From: Lytechinus variegatus
Lineage: Eukaryota; Echinodermata; Echinoidea; Temnopleuroida; Toxopneustidae
Direction: 5' to 3'
Length of the DNA stretch: 64,000 nt
Assembly (NCBI RefSeq): GCF_018143015.1
Contig: NC_054742.1
Span: 18,776,158 to 18,840,157 of the forward strand
Of this stretch, positions 9,728 through 20,654 are shown in pieces. Each line of letters starts with the position of its first letter. Positions within the stretch are counted from its first letter, which is position 1. Under the pieces are notes generated by a model, which did not search any database, was not told the DNA's origin, and saw only the letters and a list, made by a program, of their open reading frames with translations. A program made the translations under genes and the position numbers.

Positions 9728-12238
9728 CCCCGGGGGGCACTCCCGCGGGGCCGGGACCACTTCCATTGACGAGTGGATACCAAGCGCGACCCGCGACCAC
9801 GGGGTCTTGAAAAGCACCCTAAACACGTCTTTTCAATATTCAGAAAATGCACCCCGTAACAAGGCGTGTGAAACCCTACCCTTAACAAGTATTGGAAACG
9901 AATTCTATTGGCAAGTATTCACAGAACTGAGCCCTAAACAAGTACAGCGGTGTATTTTCCATAGTATTCTGAAATGTACCTCTTAACAAGTATTGGAAAC
10001 AAAATGATTCCCTGAAATGAACCCCTAAACAAAACTACAGAAATATTTACGCCGGTATCACGCGTCCGTCAGTCGTCGGTTTTACCTTAAAGGCAACCGA
10101 CCGCACACCTTACGATTGGTCTGCGACCCGATTTCAGAATAAAATGTAGTACAATTTGATGCTAATATTGCATGACGAAAACCTCTCGTTTAAACTTTGA
10201 GTCATTGCCTTTGAAAGAGGGGAGAGTTCCAACTCGAAGAAGCTTATCAAAGAAAGTAAACACAAGTAGCCCCTTGTGGGCAACAGTTAACCGCATCAAT
10301 GAAACCCATTTAATAGGTTGGATAGTCTTGTACTCAGACATTTGTTGGCGCAATTTATAGTCGTTCATCTCTCTCCCCCTCTCTCTTTGCTCCTGCCTGT
10401 ATCACTTTGATATCATGTCTCCCTCTCTCCTCTCTCCCTCTTTCTTCTATACTCTTATGCTTGATATCATCATTCATTGATTCTTTTTATCTTCTTTATC
10501 TACTTCTCCCTCTGCTTCTTCTTCCCTTCTGCCTCATCCTCCTTCCTCATTCTCCTAGCTGTTTCACTATCTACTCCAATTTCCATCTGTGCAATTAATA
10601 ATGAGTGCATACTCACTCTTTAATATCTATTGCGATCTAATTTTTCATACTTTAAGAAATATTATTTATTAGGAGTATTATCATTGCCACGCTTAACCTC
10701 ATAATTCCATCATTTAATTAATAGTTTTGAAGTGATTCACACCCCTCTCATTTACATAAGAAACCAAAAATACACTTATAGAACAGTAGCCTGGTCTATG
10801 AATTAGACTAGTCAATGATAACGAGTTTGCTGTCTTTCAGATTGAAACACTGACTTCCGAGTTCCCGAAGACTGTCTACATGGGAAACTCGGAAGTCAAT
10901 GTTTCAATTTAAACGAGGAAAATGCGTCCGTTCGATATGAACACATGAAGAGCGTTGACAGCACGCTCAGCAGAGAGACACTGAATATAACATATCTTGG
11001 CTTATACTCGGTCCTTTTCAGAAATTCAAAGTTATATCTGGGGTAGCTATCAATTTAAGAAGTCTTATTTATAAAATGAAGATGAAATAACTAACAAGAA
11101 AACGAATCATGATGTCCAGAAATTCAAGCTAGTCAGATTAATCTGCACTTGCGGTAAAACCGGGGGTAAAACTAAAAACCACAGCCAAGGTCAGTGATGG
11201 GCGATGACTATTGTGTAACTTATTTTGGCTACTCCCTTCGCAATGCAAGTTGATCATGTCTGTGTTTAGAGGATTCTTGAGTAATATTTCATCTATTTCC
11301 AATCAAATTTTCATGCTTTAAAGCTTATTCTGGGATACAAATTCTTGTTAACAACTTTTCCATTGTAATATTAAAAAGAGACAACTTTTGTGACAGGAGA
11401 GTATCATTCAACTATGCAGCTTAGTAGGAATTCAGTAGTTGTATATTCTGTGGTTATCAAGCCCTTTATGCCCTTATCACACCCGAGGGCATTCTGTGGT
11501 CTGGGGGACAGATAAGTTTTCTTGGGGTGCTGCAGAGAAGTCAATGTTTCAATTCCGAGTTTGCCAGGGCTAACTCGGAGAGATTTAAACAGGAGATTTT
11601 CGTAATGTGAGACTTGGAATATCTTAATTACTGTGTAATGTTCTATAAATCATCGTACGAATATCTATGTTAAAATCTGTGACTATATATCATTCTTTTT
11701 AGAATAAAAGCAAATTTGATATCTAGTCGTAATGACGTCATAGCAGTCGTACGATTGACTACGATTTGAAACTAATTTGGCTTTTAAAATAAAGGCTTGC
11801 AATCTTTCAATATGGTTATATTAGTATTCTTTCAATTAATTTTCATACGCATTTTCAGAAAATGAGCAAAATGCGATTTGTTCCAAATTCGGATCGCGAA
11901 CATGTGCGGTGGCCTTAAACCATTATTCTGGTTTAGTACGGCCCCACCTTCCACACCTCCTCGCGCAAATCGGACTCTAAACACGTAGTACTGTTGGGGC
12001 AAAAAGGACATCCTTTATAAAACATTTTGATTTTGTTTTATCATCCCCGCATATTTCACCCTAAACACGTATATTTTTCCGAGCGAAATAGATACTCTTT
12101 TTTTCAATATTTTTGTGTTTTGACACCCTTATCACGGTACGTGCGTAACGTGCCCTATCTTGAAAAAGACATCCTTTTTACGTGTTTTTTTTTGGTCGCG
12201 CGTAGTATCCACTTGTCAATGTAAGTGCCCCCCCTCGG
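9728..12238. mobile_element. hAT-like element with GGGGGGCACTT..GAGTGGATAC ends, internally interrupted
   Basis: The left end (from 9728, with CATTGACGAGTGGATACCA at about 9765) and the right end (ending about 12238, with the inverse of CATTGACAAGTGGATAC near 12205-12222) are inverted repeats. A shorter relative of about 290 bp is at 32604-32892. The flanks ATCTAGT and ATCTCGT look like a 7-8 bp target duplication, as expected for hAT elements. The span is far longer than the relative because it contains a CRE-repeat unit, the hairpin at 10841-10908 and other DNA. It may therefore be a nested or coincidental pair of ends. Confidence 0.4.
10841..10908. other. Strong hairpin, 26-27 bp stem with 15-nt loop
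   Basis: ATTGAAACACTGACTTCC (from 10841) is matched by its mirror ending at 10908. Across 26 positions only a G-U type change and one bulge interrupt pairing; the loop is 10867-10881. A partial repeat of one arm recurs near 11537-11575. It is similar in size to a microRNA precursor, but it could equally be a small inverted-repeat element. Confidence 0.5.
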
Positions 12239-12890
12239 ATCTCGTAATGACGTCATAGCAGTCGTACGATTGGCTACGATTTGAAAATAATTTGGCCTTT
12301 ACTCCAAAATAAAGGCCTTCAATCTTTCAAAATGGTTATATTCGTATTCTTTTAATCAATTTTCACCGCAAATAAAATAATATGTTCCATTCACATTTTC
12401 AGAAAATGATCAAAATGCGATTTGTTTCAAAATCGGATCGCGAACAGTCGTAAGGTGTGCGGTGGCCTTAAAGGCGACTGCAAACCTTACGATTGCTCTG
12501 CGACTTAATTTTGGAATAAAACGTAACATAATTTGATGCTAATATTGAGACTTAAAATATCTTACTGTGTAATGTTCGAGATCATCGTATACGAATACCT
12601 ATATAATTATGTTCAAATCTGTGACTGCTATTATCCTTCTTAGAATAAAATCAAATTTAATATCTAGTCGTAATGACGTCATTGCAGTCGTACGATTGGC
12701 TACGACTTGAAACTAATTAGGTCTTCACTCCAAAATAAAGGCTTGCAATCTTTCAAAATGGTTATAATAGTATTCTTTCAATTAATTTCAACCTCAAATA
12801 AAATGATATGTTTCATTCACATTTTAATGAGCAAAATGCGATTTGTTCCAAAATCGGATCGCGAACAGTCGTAAATTCCGCGATAGTGCT

Positions 12891-14304
12891 AAATCTTAAA
12901 TCGCGCGCCATCTATATTTGCGTGATTAAATGAGAATGAACATTAAGAAGGAATTATAAAATAATAAGATCAATGAAATTTTGAGAAACACTGAACAAAC
13001 AATAAAAGAGGCAAATGACTAATTCACTAATGGTGTGGATGTCATCCTATTGGCAAAGCGACCAAGATTTGTGATGCCCACTGGTCAGTGGTGATATTTG
13101 CGTCCCCCCAAAACTATACACGTTTGAAATAGCTGCCAAATAAAAATATATATCACTTTGGGGGGGATATAATATGGAAGCCAATAAAGACAACTTCAAT
13201 TTGACACCAAAAAGTTGGAAAACTATTCGTGCTTGAGCGAACACTATACCCACTTATACAGAGGGTATGAAAATCAGGCTGGGCTGGAATGGGGCTGGAA
13301 TTGGCTATCTAATATCTGTTAGATTTTGCGGGAGATTTTGAGAGGCAAATCTTTTTGAAATGGCAAAATTAAGGGTGTTGTGATAAATTAAGGATCAATT
13401 GTGATTAGTTTTGGTAGTTTAAGCAATTTAATTATTAACTTTAATCCCGGACTTTAATGCATGAGTAGGCCTACAAAGTTCACTGCTGTTTGGGGCAGCA
13501 TTTTAACTTTATCATGTGGATCTCAGCAGTGTGTTCACCATGGGAGTCTGCATGACTATATGGGGTCTCTCCTGCCCTCTCTTCCTGTTGAGAGACTAAT
13601 TGCTATTAGGCCTCCGTGTAAGCATGAAGCCCAGAGCAGCATGTTGATTTAATTATAAATTCTGAAAATTGGGGCATCAAATTTTACCTATCTGTCATTT
13701 AATCAACAATTTATCAATACTCAACTCGTTCAATGTGCAAGAATTTTGATTAGTCAAACGTTCCGTTTTTTCAATGAATTATTTTATACATCATCACAAT
13801 CATGCAGTCAATTTCTTGGTAATCATTCAATGAAAAAAAATGACCATCAGTCACCTTTCAGTTGGCAGTTTAGTTTTGAATAGCCTACCATCCAAGAAGT
13901 AAGAGAGAGGGAGAGAGAGGGGGGCAAGAGAAATGGAGGGCAGAGGGTGGTATGACTTGTAATTTTGTAAAAGAAGAGGAATGCCCTTTTAACCAAGTCT
14001 ACCATATGTCGCCATCTTGCTTGTGACAGGTACCATCACATTACACTGACTCTTACAAACACACTGCTGAGGTCCACAAGATAAACTTAAAATGCTACAC
14101 TAAAATTACAATTCCTGTTCACTCATGCATTAAATTTCAATTAGTAACTCGTTAAATTTGCATAAGAAACCAAAACTTATCTTATAATTTAGCATAACAC
14201 CCTTAGCTTTGCGAGTTCCAAAGGACTAACCTATCAAAAACAAATTGGAAGGCAAATTCCTAACAGCCTTCCCAAGCTCAGTCTCTGAAGGAGAGAAATG
14301 TGGG
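12891..14304. repeat. Degenerate repeats, partly inverted relative to 14.6-15.0 kb
   Basis: Sequence around 13150-13310 ('GCCAATAAAGACAAC', 'ACACCAAAAAGTTGGAAA', 'GGGTATGAAAATCAGGCTGG') recurs inverted at 14860-15000. The block at 14025-14170 ('CACTCATGCATTAAATTTCA') recurs directly at 14640-14790. No gene was seen; the whole is probably one old, rearranged element. Confidence 0.5.
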
Positions 14305-14548
14305 CAGTGGTGTACCTAGGATTTTCCACAGGGGGGGGCAAAACCGGTCGAAAAATTTGACAAGCAAAAAAAAAAAGGTCTTCAAGCTCGTCAGGGGGCA
14401 AAATTGGTATTCCAGCTTTTGAGGGGGGGGGGGGGGGCAAAATATGTCTTCAAGCTCGTCGGGGGGGGGGCAGGGTTATGTCTTTTGTATGGGTTGTGAC
14501 TCGTCAGGGGGCAGACTGCCCCCTCTGCCCCCCGTAGGTATGCTAGTG
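14305..14548. mobile_element. hAT-type MITE with perfect 8-bp target duplication
   Basis: The element starts CAGTGGTGTACCTAGG and ends with the inverse of CACTAGCATACCTACGG. It is flanked by AATGTGGG on both sides (14297-14304 and 14549-14556). An 8-bp duplication and CA(G/C)TRG ends are hallmarks of the hAT superfamily. The 244-bp interior is G-rich, with two runs of ten or more G, and is non-coding. Confidence 0.85.
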
Positions 14549-15013
14549 AATGTGGGGGACGGGTAGAGATGGAGGGAGGGGTGACTAAATGTTCTCTTGA
14601 CCTTTATCCCGTTAACGTATATACTTCAATCATAAGACCTATACCCCATGATTCTCCTGACTCTCATGAACACATTGCTGAGATCCACATTATAAAGTCA
14701 AACTGCTCTACTATAAATTGCAATTTATGATCACTCATGCATTAAATTTCAATTTAATAAATCATGAAATCCTCAAACAACAAACTGATCACAATTATTG
14801 ATCATTAATTCATCACAAAACCCTCAACTTTGCAAGTTAAAAAAAAAACAACGAAAGAAATTGGAAGGCTAATTCCTGCCCAGCCTCATTTTCATACCCC
14901 TAAGTGGGCAGCGTTCACTCAAACATAAATAGATTTCCAACTTTTTGGTGTAATTTAAACGTTGACTTTATTGGCTTTCATTGCTCGAAATGGGAGGATG
15001 TTCACATCATTAA

Positions 15014-15143
15014 TGGACAAGTCCACCCTAACAAAAAATTGATTTGAATTAAAAGAGAAAAATCCAACAAGCATAACACTGAAAATTTCATCAAAATCGG
15101 ATGTAAAATAAGAAAGTTATGACATTTCAAAAATTCGCTTAAT
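15014..15143 (+). mobile_element. TTAA-family MITE, left fragment
   Basis: TTAA (15010-15013) is followed by TGGACAAGTCCACC and about 130 bp of the 3378-3979 family. It breaks off at 'AATTCGCTTAA' into the mirror-repeat array. Confidence 0.65.
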
Positions 15144-15149
15144 TGTCGT

Positions 15150-15470
15150 TTTAAGGTCTAACATTTTCTACTCGCGCTTCACGCGGAATTTCTTTTTCAG
15201 CTCGCGCTTCGCGCTTGCATTATCTGATTGTTGAAATGTGTATTGTCTTCATGGCTAACTGCATACAGTCCTTAACAGGTCTCTTTTCGATCAGATTATA
15301 TAGAACATACATTCTGCTCGCGCTTCGCGCTCGCGGCAATTATTAAGTTACATACAGTACTCATCTTGTTCAGGATCACAGACATTGTCCAGAATGTTCA
15401 ATTTTCAGGACAAAATGCATGAAATTTCTAAAAATTGAGCACGCACTTCGCGCTCGCACTATACATTTAT
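15150..15470 (+). repeat. Short array of the GCTCGCGCTTCGCGCTCGC motif
   Basis: Four copies, three of them degenerate, occur near 15160, 15200, 15318 and 15440, each in the same AT-rich context as in the elements at 17-29 kb. No element ends were found here. Confidence 0.7.
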
Positions 15471-16057
15471 GTCCTTCTAAAATAATAAAGGTATAGTGAA
15501 AGAAAAGATGCATACTATGAAAAGGAAACTCAAGCATTTGCAATTTGGGAAGTGAGTTACGAGTCCCAATTCCTATAGTCTGCAGACACAGACCCTGACA
15601 ACTTGGCTTTTTTTTCAATTTCGAGAAGAGGCTAAAAGTGAATTAGAAATTTTAGGCTGCACATTCAGACCCCTTCACTCGAGTGAAGGATTTGGGAAGT
15701 TGTATAATCAGATTGCAACCACCCCTTGAAGTGAATAGTGAGGAGACCATTCCAGTCTCTTTTTACAAATATAATGAGACTTTTTGTTTGTTTTTTTTTT
15801 TTTTTTTTTCTATCATTTTTTTTGGGGGGAGGGGGGTGACTCTGGCCTTCTGGGGAGGGGTGGGATCCGGCTTTGACGATGTCTGCTCAACAAATTCAGT
15901 TGCTATGCTTCCTTCACCGATTTATGACATCCGCCCTGCATTCCTTCATCGTATGATTTTAATGAGCCTCACCTATACCACCATACAAACTCATGACGAG
16001 ACTATTCTTGTTACGTTTCTAAAGTCTTCCTAAGGAGACTAGTCAAACTTTACTTTG

Positions 16058-16071
16058 GTTGCTGGGGTGAC
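16058..16071 (+). promoter_or_regulatory. X-box-like (RFX) motif upstream of SMKR1
   Basis: GTTGCT-GG-GGTGAC fits the degenerate X-box pattern RYYNYY-N(1-3)-RRNRAC used by RFX factors at ciliary genes. It lies about 235 bp upstream of the donor proposed for the SMKR1 non-coding exon. The match is loose and unproven. Confidence 0.3.
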
Positions 16072-16129
16072 GGAGTGGGGTTAGCATTGTTATGACCGGT
16101 TCGATCTATCTAAACAATGCTGCCTGTTT

Positions 16130-16306
16130 CGGTCTGTGCAATATAATATTGATTTGTTCCTCAGCTCTCTCCGAATGAATAGTCATGCTGTAGGACGTGT
16201 AGTATCACAACTTCAACTGTTTCTGTGTTTCTTTCGTTTGAGACTCTACCGTTTTGTGGGAACGAATTTACCACTAGGCCTATTTATTCTTTTTATCTTG
16301 TGAAAG
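16130..16306 (+). other. Candidate non-coding first exon of SMKR1
   Basis: The sequence ends in a near-ideal donor (GAAAG followed by GTAAGT, intron from 16307) and is free of recognised repeats. The next acceptor on the same strand with clear gene context is at 19696-19697, opening the exon that carries the SMKR1 start codon. The 5' limit is a guess. Confidence 0.3.
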
Positions 16307-16971
16307 GTAAGTTATTTTAACCATGGATCTTTAATATGTTTTAACTTACCATGAGGCATGAGAAGTATACCTTGCCCTATGACAAAAATCACTACAGTAA
16401 TAATGCATTCTGTGATTCTGTTATTCCAAGCTGCTTAGTACATGTAGACAGCTGGCCTAACTGCGTTTCTTGGGATTTATTTTTTTTCCTGATATTTGTA
16501 GGTGATATCTAGCAAAACAAAAGTAATTCAATATGGAACAACAGATGGTATATTAAAGGTTTTGGTCAAAACCATTAAGTTAATTCTATGATTATTTCAT
16601 TACTTTTTTTTGACTGAATATAGACGAGTTCTTGATTTATTTACAATGGTCAACCTTCAAATGCTCGTCATTAATTTACAATTTTAACAATTGGTTATAG
16701 AATTTTACATTTTATTTATAACTTAAGTCTAAACATACCTTTCAATTTCACTCATTCTTTTACCAATCATACTGAAAAAAGGGGATACTTGTTTCTGGTT
16801 GGTCTGACTGAAATAAATACTGCATGAGTCAATCCAATGAGGCTATTGTGATATGCTGTTTACAACATAACAAAATCAGGGAATACTTCTGTGTCTAATC
16901 ACTTATAAATCAGACTTGCATTATCTTGTGGAATTTAATACCATGCAGGTATATATATACCCTCTCAGGTT

Positions 16972-18945
16972 CATAGGCGGATCCAGGGGGGGGCCCGAGG
17001 GGCCCGGGCCCCCCTATTGGCGGAGCAAAAAAAAAGAAAAAAGGAAAAAGGAAAGAAAAAAAAAGAAAAGGAAGGGAAAAGAGAGGAGAAAAGAAGAAAG
17101 GCAAACGTAAGAGGAGGAACATGATTAAATAAAATAACATGAGGGAAGACTTTGAAAATAATTTTTTTTGATCTATTTGTTAGGATACAAAATTTTCGCT
17201 CGCACTTCGCGCCTTATTGTCTTTTAGGGTATTTGCATATCTTGCTCAATATGGAGCTTGAAATGTCAAACTTTGAAGTCAATATACAAAACATATTTCA
17301 GCTGGGAAATTGAACTTTCATTATTTTGTTTGATTTACAAATTGATTTAAAAAAAGTGCTCTGTAAAAATGTCTGTGTTATGGTCTGAACACTCATTTTC
17401 TGCTTGCGCTGCGCGCTCGCAAAATTTGATTTTTCAGGTACCTATTATTTTCCTGTATTCCAAAAGTTCTCAAAAATTTCCCTATTCAGGTCAGATTGTT
17501 AAAACGTATCAGCTAGCGCCGCACGCTAGCATTTTGATTAGTCTGTTATGTATATCCCAATATTAATTCTAAATCAAACTACTTTGATGACAGTTTATCA
17601 AAAAATTCGGCTCGCGATTTCTGCTCGCATTGATAGATATGCCTCTTATGCATAATTACAAAGTGCTTTAAATGTCCAGTTTTCAGGCCATAATATTAAC
17701 AGATTTCGCACTCTCATGCTTTGGAAGAGAAATAGGAAGATGGTCATCATTTTCACATGATGACATAATGCCCTCATAGAATGTCCCGGTCCTATGTAAA
17801 AACTCAAAGTAATAATAATAAAATACATCAGCTCTTTTTTAACTGTGATCCATCACAATTCACAATTTTCCCACAAAGTGTTTGCATTACAGAGCTAAAA
17901 TTCACCCTTTGTTAGATCGGAATATCATATATTTTTAGCTCGCGCTTTGCTCTCGCTTTATTGATTTTCATGATAAGAAAGTTACTTAGAATACCCAAAT
18001 TCTAGGTCGAAATCTAAAACACACGTTAATTCAGATACGCAGATTTTTCCGCTCGCGCTTCGCGCTCGCATCAATTAAATACTTAGAGTCCTTCCAAGAT
18101 TACAAAAAGTGCTTAGCATTTCATTATTCAGGTAAAAAAGGTCAAAATTTTTCAGCTCGCGCTTCGCGCTCGCAATATTTGAATGTTGAAATATGTAAAG
18201 TCTTCATGGCTAAATGCAAGCAGTCCATTACAGGTACAATTTGAGCAGTTCAAAACGTATACACAAAATTTCTGCTCGCGCTCTGCGCTCGCATTATTAA
18301 TGGAAGGAAGATCCCCACTTACTCATCCTTTTCATGATTTACAATAGGCCTACTAATTGAATAGAGGTTCTTGTTCAGCAGGTCTAAATCTCGAAATTTT
18401 TTGCTCACGCTTCGTGCTCGCATGTTTAATTATATACCTATTCAGTTAAGTTACAAAACATGCTAAGAATTTCCATTCCTTAGGTAAAAATGTCAAAAAA
18501 TTTCGGCTCGCGCTTCGCGCTCGCATTATTTTATTTTTTAAAATGTGTAACGTCTTCATGGCTAACTGCAAGCAAGTATCTAACAGTACCTTTTCCATCA
18601 CTTCATTTCTGCTCACTCTTTACGTTCGTAGTAATTATTAACTTGCATACACATCTTTTTTTTCAGGAAAACAAACATTTCCCAGAATGTTCAAAGTTTT
18701 AGGAAAAAGTACATAAGATTTCCAAAAAAATTTAGCTCACGCTTTGCGCTCGTATTATACAAATAAGGGTTATGGTATTATACATTTATGTTTCATAAGA
18801 ATAAATCTAAAAAGTGACCATTTAGGACTACCCCTTCAAAGAAACAAAAAAATCCCGGCAAAAATCATATTCGAGCGGCCGATCGGGGAAAATATGGCTG
18901 AAAAAATTCCGGGCCCCCCCTATTGGCGAAGGCTGGATCCGCCCC
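16972..18945 (+). mobile_element. ~2-kb GGCGGATCCAG-ended element with mirror-repeat array (copy A)
   Basis: The left end CATAGGCGGATCCAG is followed by G/C runs and an 85-bp A/G-only tract (about 17026-17105). The right end is the inverse of GGGGCGGATCCAG. The flanks CTCAGGTT (16964-16971) and TTCAGGTT (18946-18953) form a likely 8-bp duplication with one mismatch, suggesting the hAT superfamily. The body holds about a dozen units of roughly 110-130 bp, each centred on a version of GCTCGCGCTTCGCGCTCGC. Examples are near 18050, 18155, 18273 and 18506. No transposase frame was found, so it is non-autonomous. Confidence 0.75.
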
Positions 18946-19697
18946 TTCAGGTTTATGACAAAAAACTTAATACATGTACTATAATGCAGTGTGCTCCACA
19001 CACGACATCAGTTAAGGAGGGGTATTCCATGCAGGCTGAAAATGTGTAATTTGAACAGAGAGATGAGAGAGTAACAAACAAAACACTGATATCAAATTTG
19101 GATGAGGTATAAACAAGGTTTATGAATTATAATTAAAAGTTTAACATTATTACAGTGAAACCATTCTGTTCATGCCCTCATAATTATTCAATGACTGAGC
19201 TGATAATGTCTTACATAAATCCTCAATAATTCTTTTGTATTTTATTATGTGAAATTATGTTCATTCAAAGTTTGTCCCCCAGAACATCCTGATTTAGTGT
19301 GCAAGGCATTATTGCTGAGACTATATATTTAGTTAGTGTATATGAACATGGTTTATATCCTCATTTGATAAAATCAGGTACCAGAAATTGAGTACCATGG
19401 ATTGACTCATGCAGTATTTATTTCAGTTAGACTGACCAGAAACAATTAAGTATTGTGATAATACATATTTATCAGGGCATTCATAACTGTCTTTATCAAG
19501 TTCACAAAATATTGCATGCAGAACTGTCAAATTCAGTACCAATTTTTATCATACTTTACTAAAAATTTTCAGTGTTTTGCTTTAATTTCCTGTCTCAGTT
19601 TAATCTCCTGAATTTTTATATTTCTTTTCTTCATAGAAACCATAATATATTTTGTTCATTGTTATCTGAAGCAAGATGTCTTTTATTTCTATTTTAG

Positions 19698-19790
19698 ATG
19701 CAGGAGCAGATATGAGGCTAGTAAAGGAGTTCTTCCCATTACCAATCAAGTGTTTGTTTTAGCCAAGAAGAATCAACAGAAAAAAATATG
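19698..19790 (+). other. SMKR1: SMKR1 exon carrying 5' UTR and the start codon
   Basis: The acceptor (TTTCTATTTTAG) ends at 19697 and the donor (GTAAGT) begins at 19791, directly after ATG 19788-19790. A short upstream ORF starts at 19698 (ATG, four codons, TGA). The frame of the real start has an in-frame TAA upstream and no other ATG before 19788. Confidence 0.75.
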
Positions 19791-20654
19791 GTAAGTATAG
19801 ATTTAACATACATTATACTTGTAGCCATTTTACCTATACACATTGCAGAAATGTACTTTATAGACATCTGTCCATATAATATATACAGCACACAATTATA
19901 GTCTTTCCAAATAGTATGACAATATGCATATGATTATTCTATACAAACTAAAAGGGAAGAAGAAGGAAATGGAGTAATAAAAAGGAGAAGACAAAAGGAA
20001 GAAGATGATGGAGGAGGACAAGAAGATTGTTTTTTCAAATTGAAATTATCAATGAATTTCCAACAATTAAGAAATAACATTAAAATTCAGAGATTGGCTG
20101 CTTCTAAATACTAATTTTTCATAGTTAGGCCTATTTATGCAAGCCTGGTTCATGTATGAATGTAATAAACCTCATTCAGGTCAAATGTCATTACCGGAAA
20201 GATTTATAAATTGTTAAGCAACTTTCTGACTAAATTTTCTTAAGTTTATATAAACTTGCAACATCAAAATACAACTTAAACACTAATCTCAAAATAGACA
20301 AATGTTTTTCTGTAGATTCAAGATAATTTGCAACATAAAATATTGGTTATGAAGCAAAATTCATTTTGATATTGTCTTTAGGGTGGCAAGAAGGGATTCA
20401 GTCGCAGTGCCAAAGCTCTACCAAGAGGCAGGAGTCGAAGCAAGAGCCCTGGTAAGAAAGGGGGTAAAAAGAAGTCTCGCTCTGCTTCACCCACCCCTAA
20501 AAAACCTGTAGACCTCATGAGTCCAGCTGCAATGACCAATGCATATTACATCGCTCATGGTCCCGTAGACTTTCTAGATATCAGGGGATTTGGCTGGCCG
20601 AATGCCCCTAAAGGGAAGAAAAAGAAGGGGAAGGGTAAGAAAAAAAAGAAGTGA
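19788..20654 (+). CDS. SMKR1: SMKR1, small lysine-rich protein 1 (91 aa, two coding exons)
   Basis: Coding exons are 19788-19790 (the start codon alone) and 20382-20654; the acceptor is TTGTCTTTAG and the stop is TGA at 20652. The protein starts MGGKKGF, has a basic Ser/Arg/Lys segment (about residues 8-42), and ends in a lysine/glycine tail (about 77-91). The conserved core is at about residues 44-77: [17 protein letters not shown], then a [11 protein letters not shown] block. Human SMKR1 has the same core (I/L-SPAAM-N-YYIAH, then RGF-WPGAPKGKK) and a similar basic tail. The vertebrate protein is little studied and mainly testis/cilia-expressed; its molecular role is unknown. The single large exon, lack of repeats and match over the core make the call strong. 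It lies on the same strand as NRF1, about 16 kb upstream of it. Confidence 0.88.

Larger units (their letters stand above)
9600..12890 (+). repeat. CRE-containing ~400-bp repeat family, split by other insertions
   Basis: A unit including 'GAATAAAAGCAAATTTGAT', 'ATCTAGTCGTAATGACGTCA', 'GCAGTCGTACGATTG' and 'ATCGGATCGCGAACAGTCGT' occurs at about 11596-11910, 12240-12470 and 12540-12870. A truncated copy lies at 9600-9727 and fragments at about 10060-10150. Each full unit has a perfect palindromic CRE (TGACGTCA) at 11733, 12248 and 12674. The first copy is cut at ATCTAGT by the hAT-like composite beginning at 9728. No protein-coding potential was seen. Confidence 0.6.

Noticed and set aside
15200..18760. 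Regular spacing of the GCTCGCGC motif suggested a CRISPR-like array
   Set aside because: Spacing varies (about 100-200 bp), repeats are degenerate, spacers are themselves related, and the context is a eukaryotic interspersed element.
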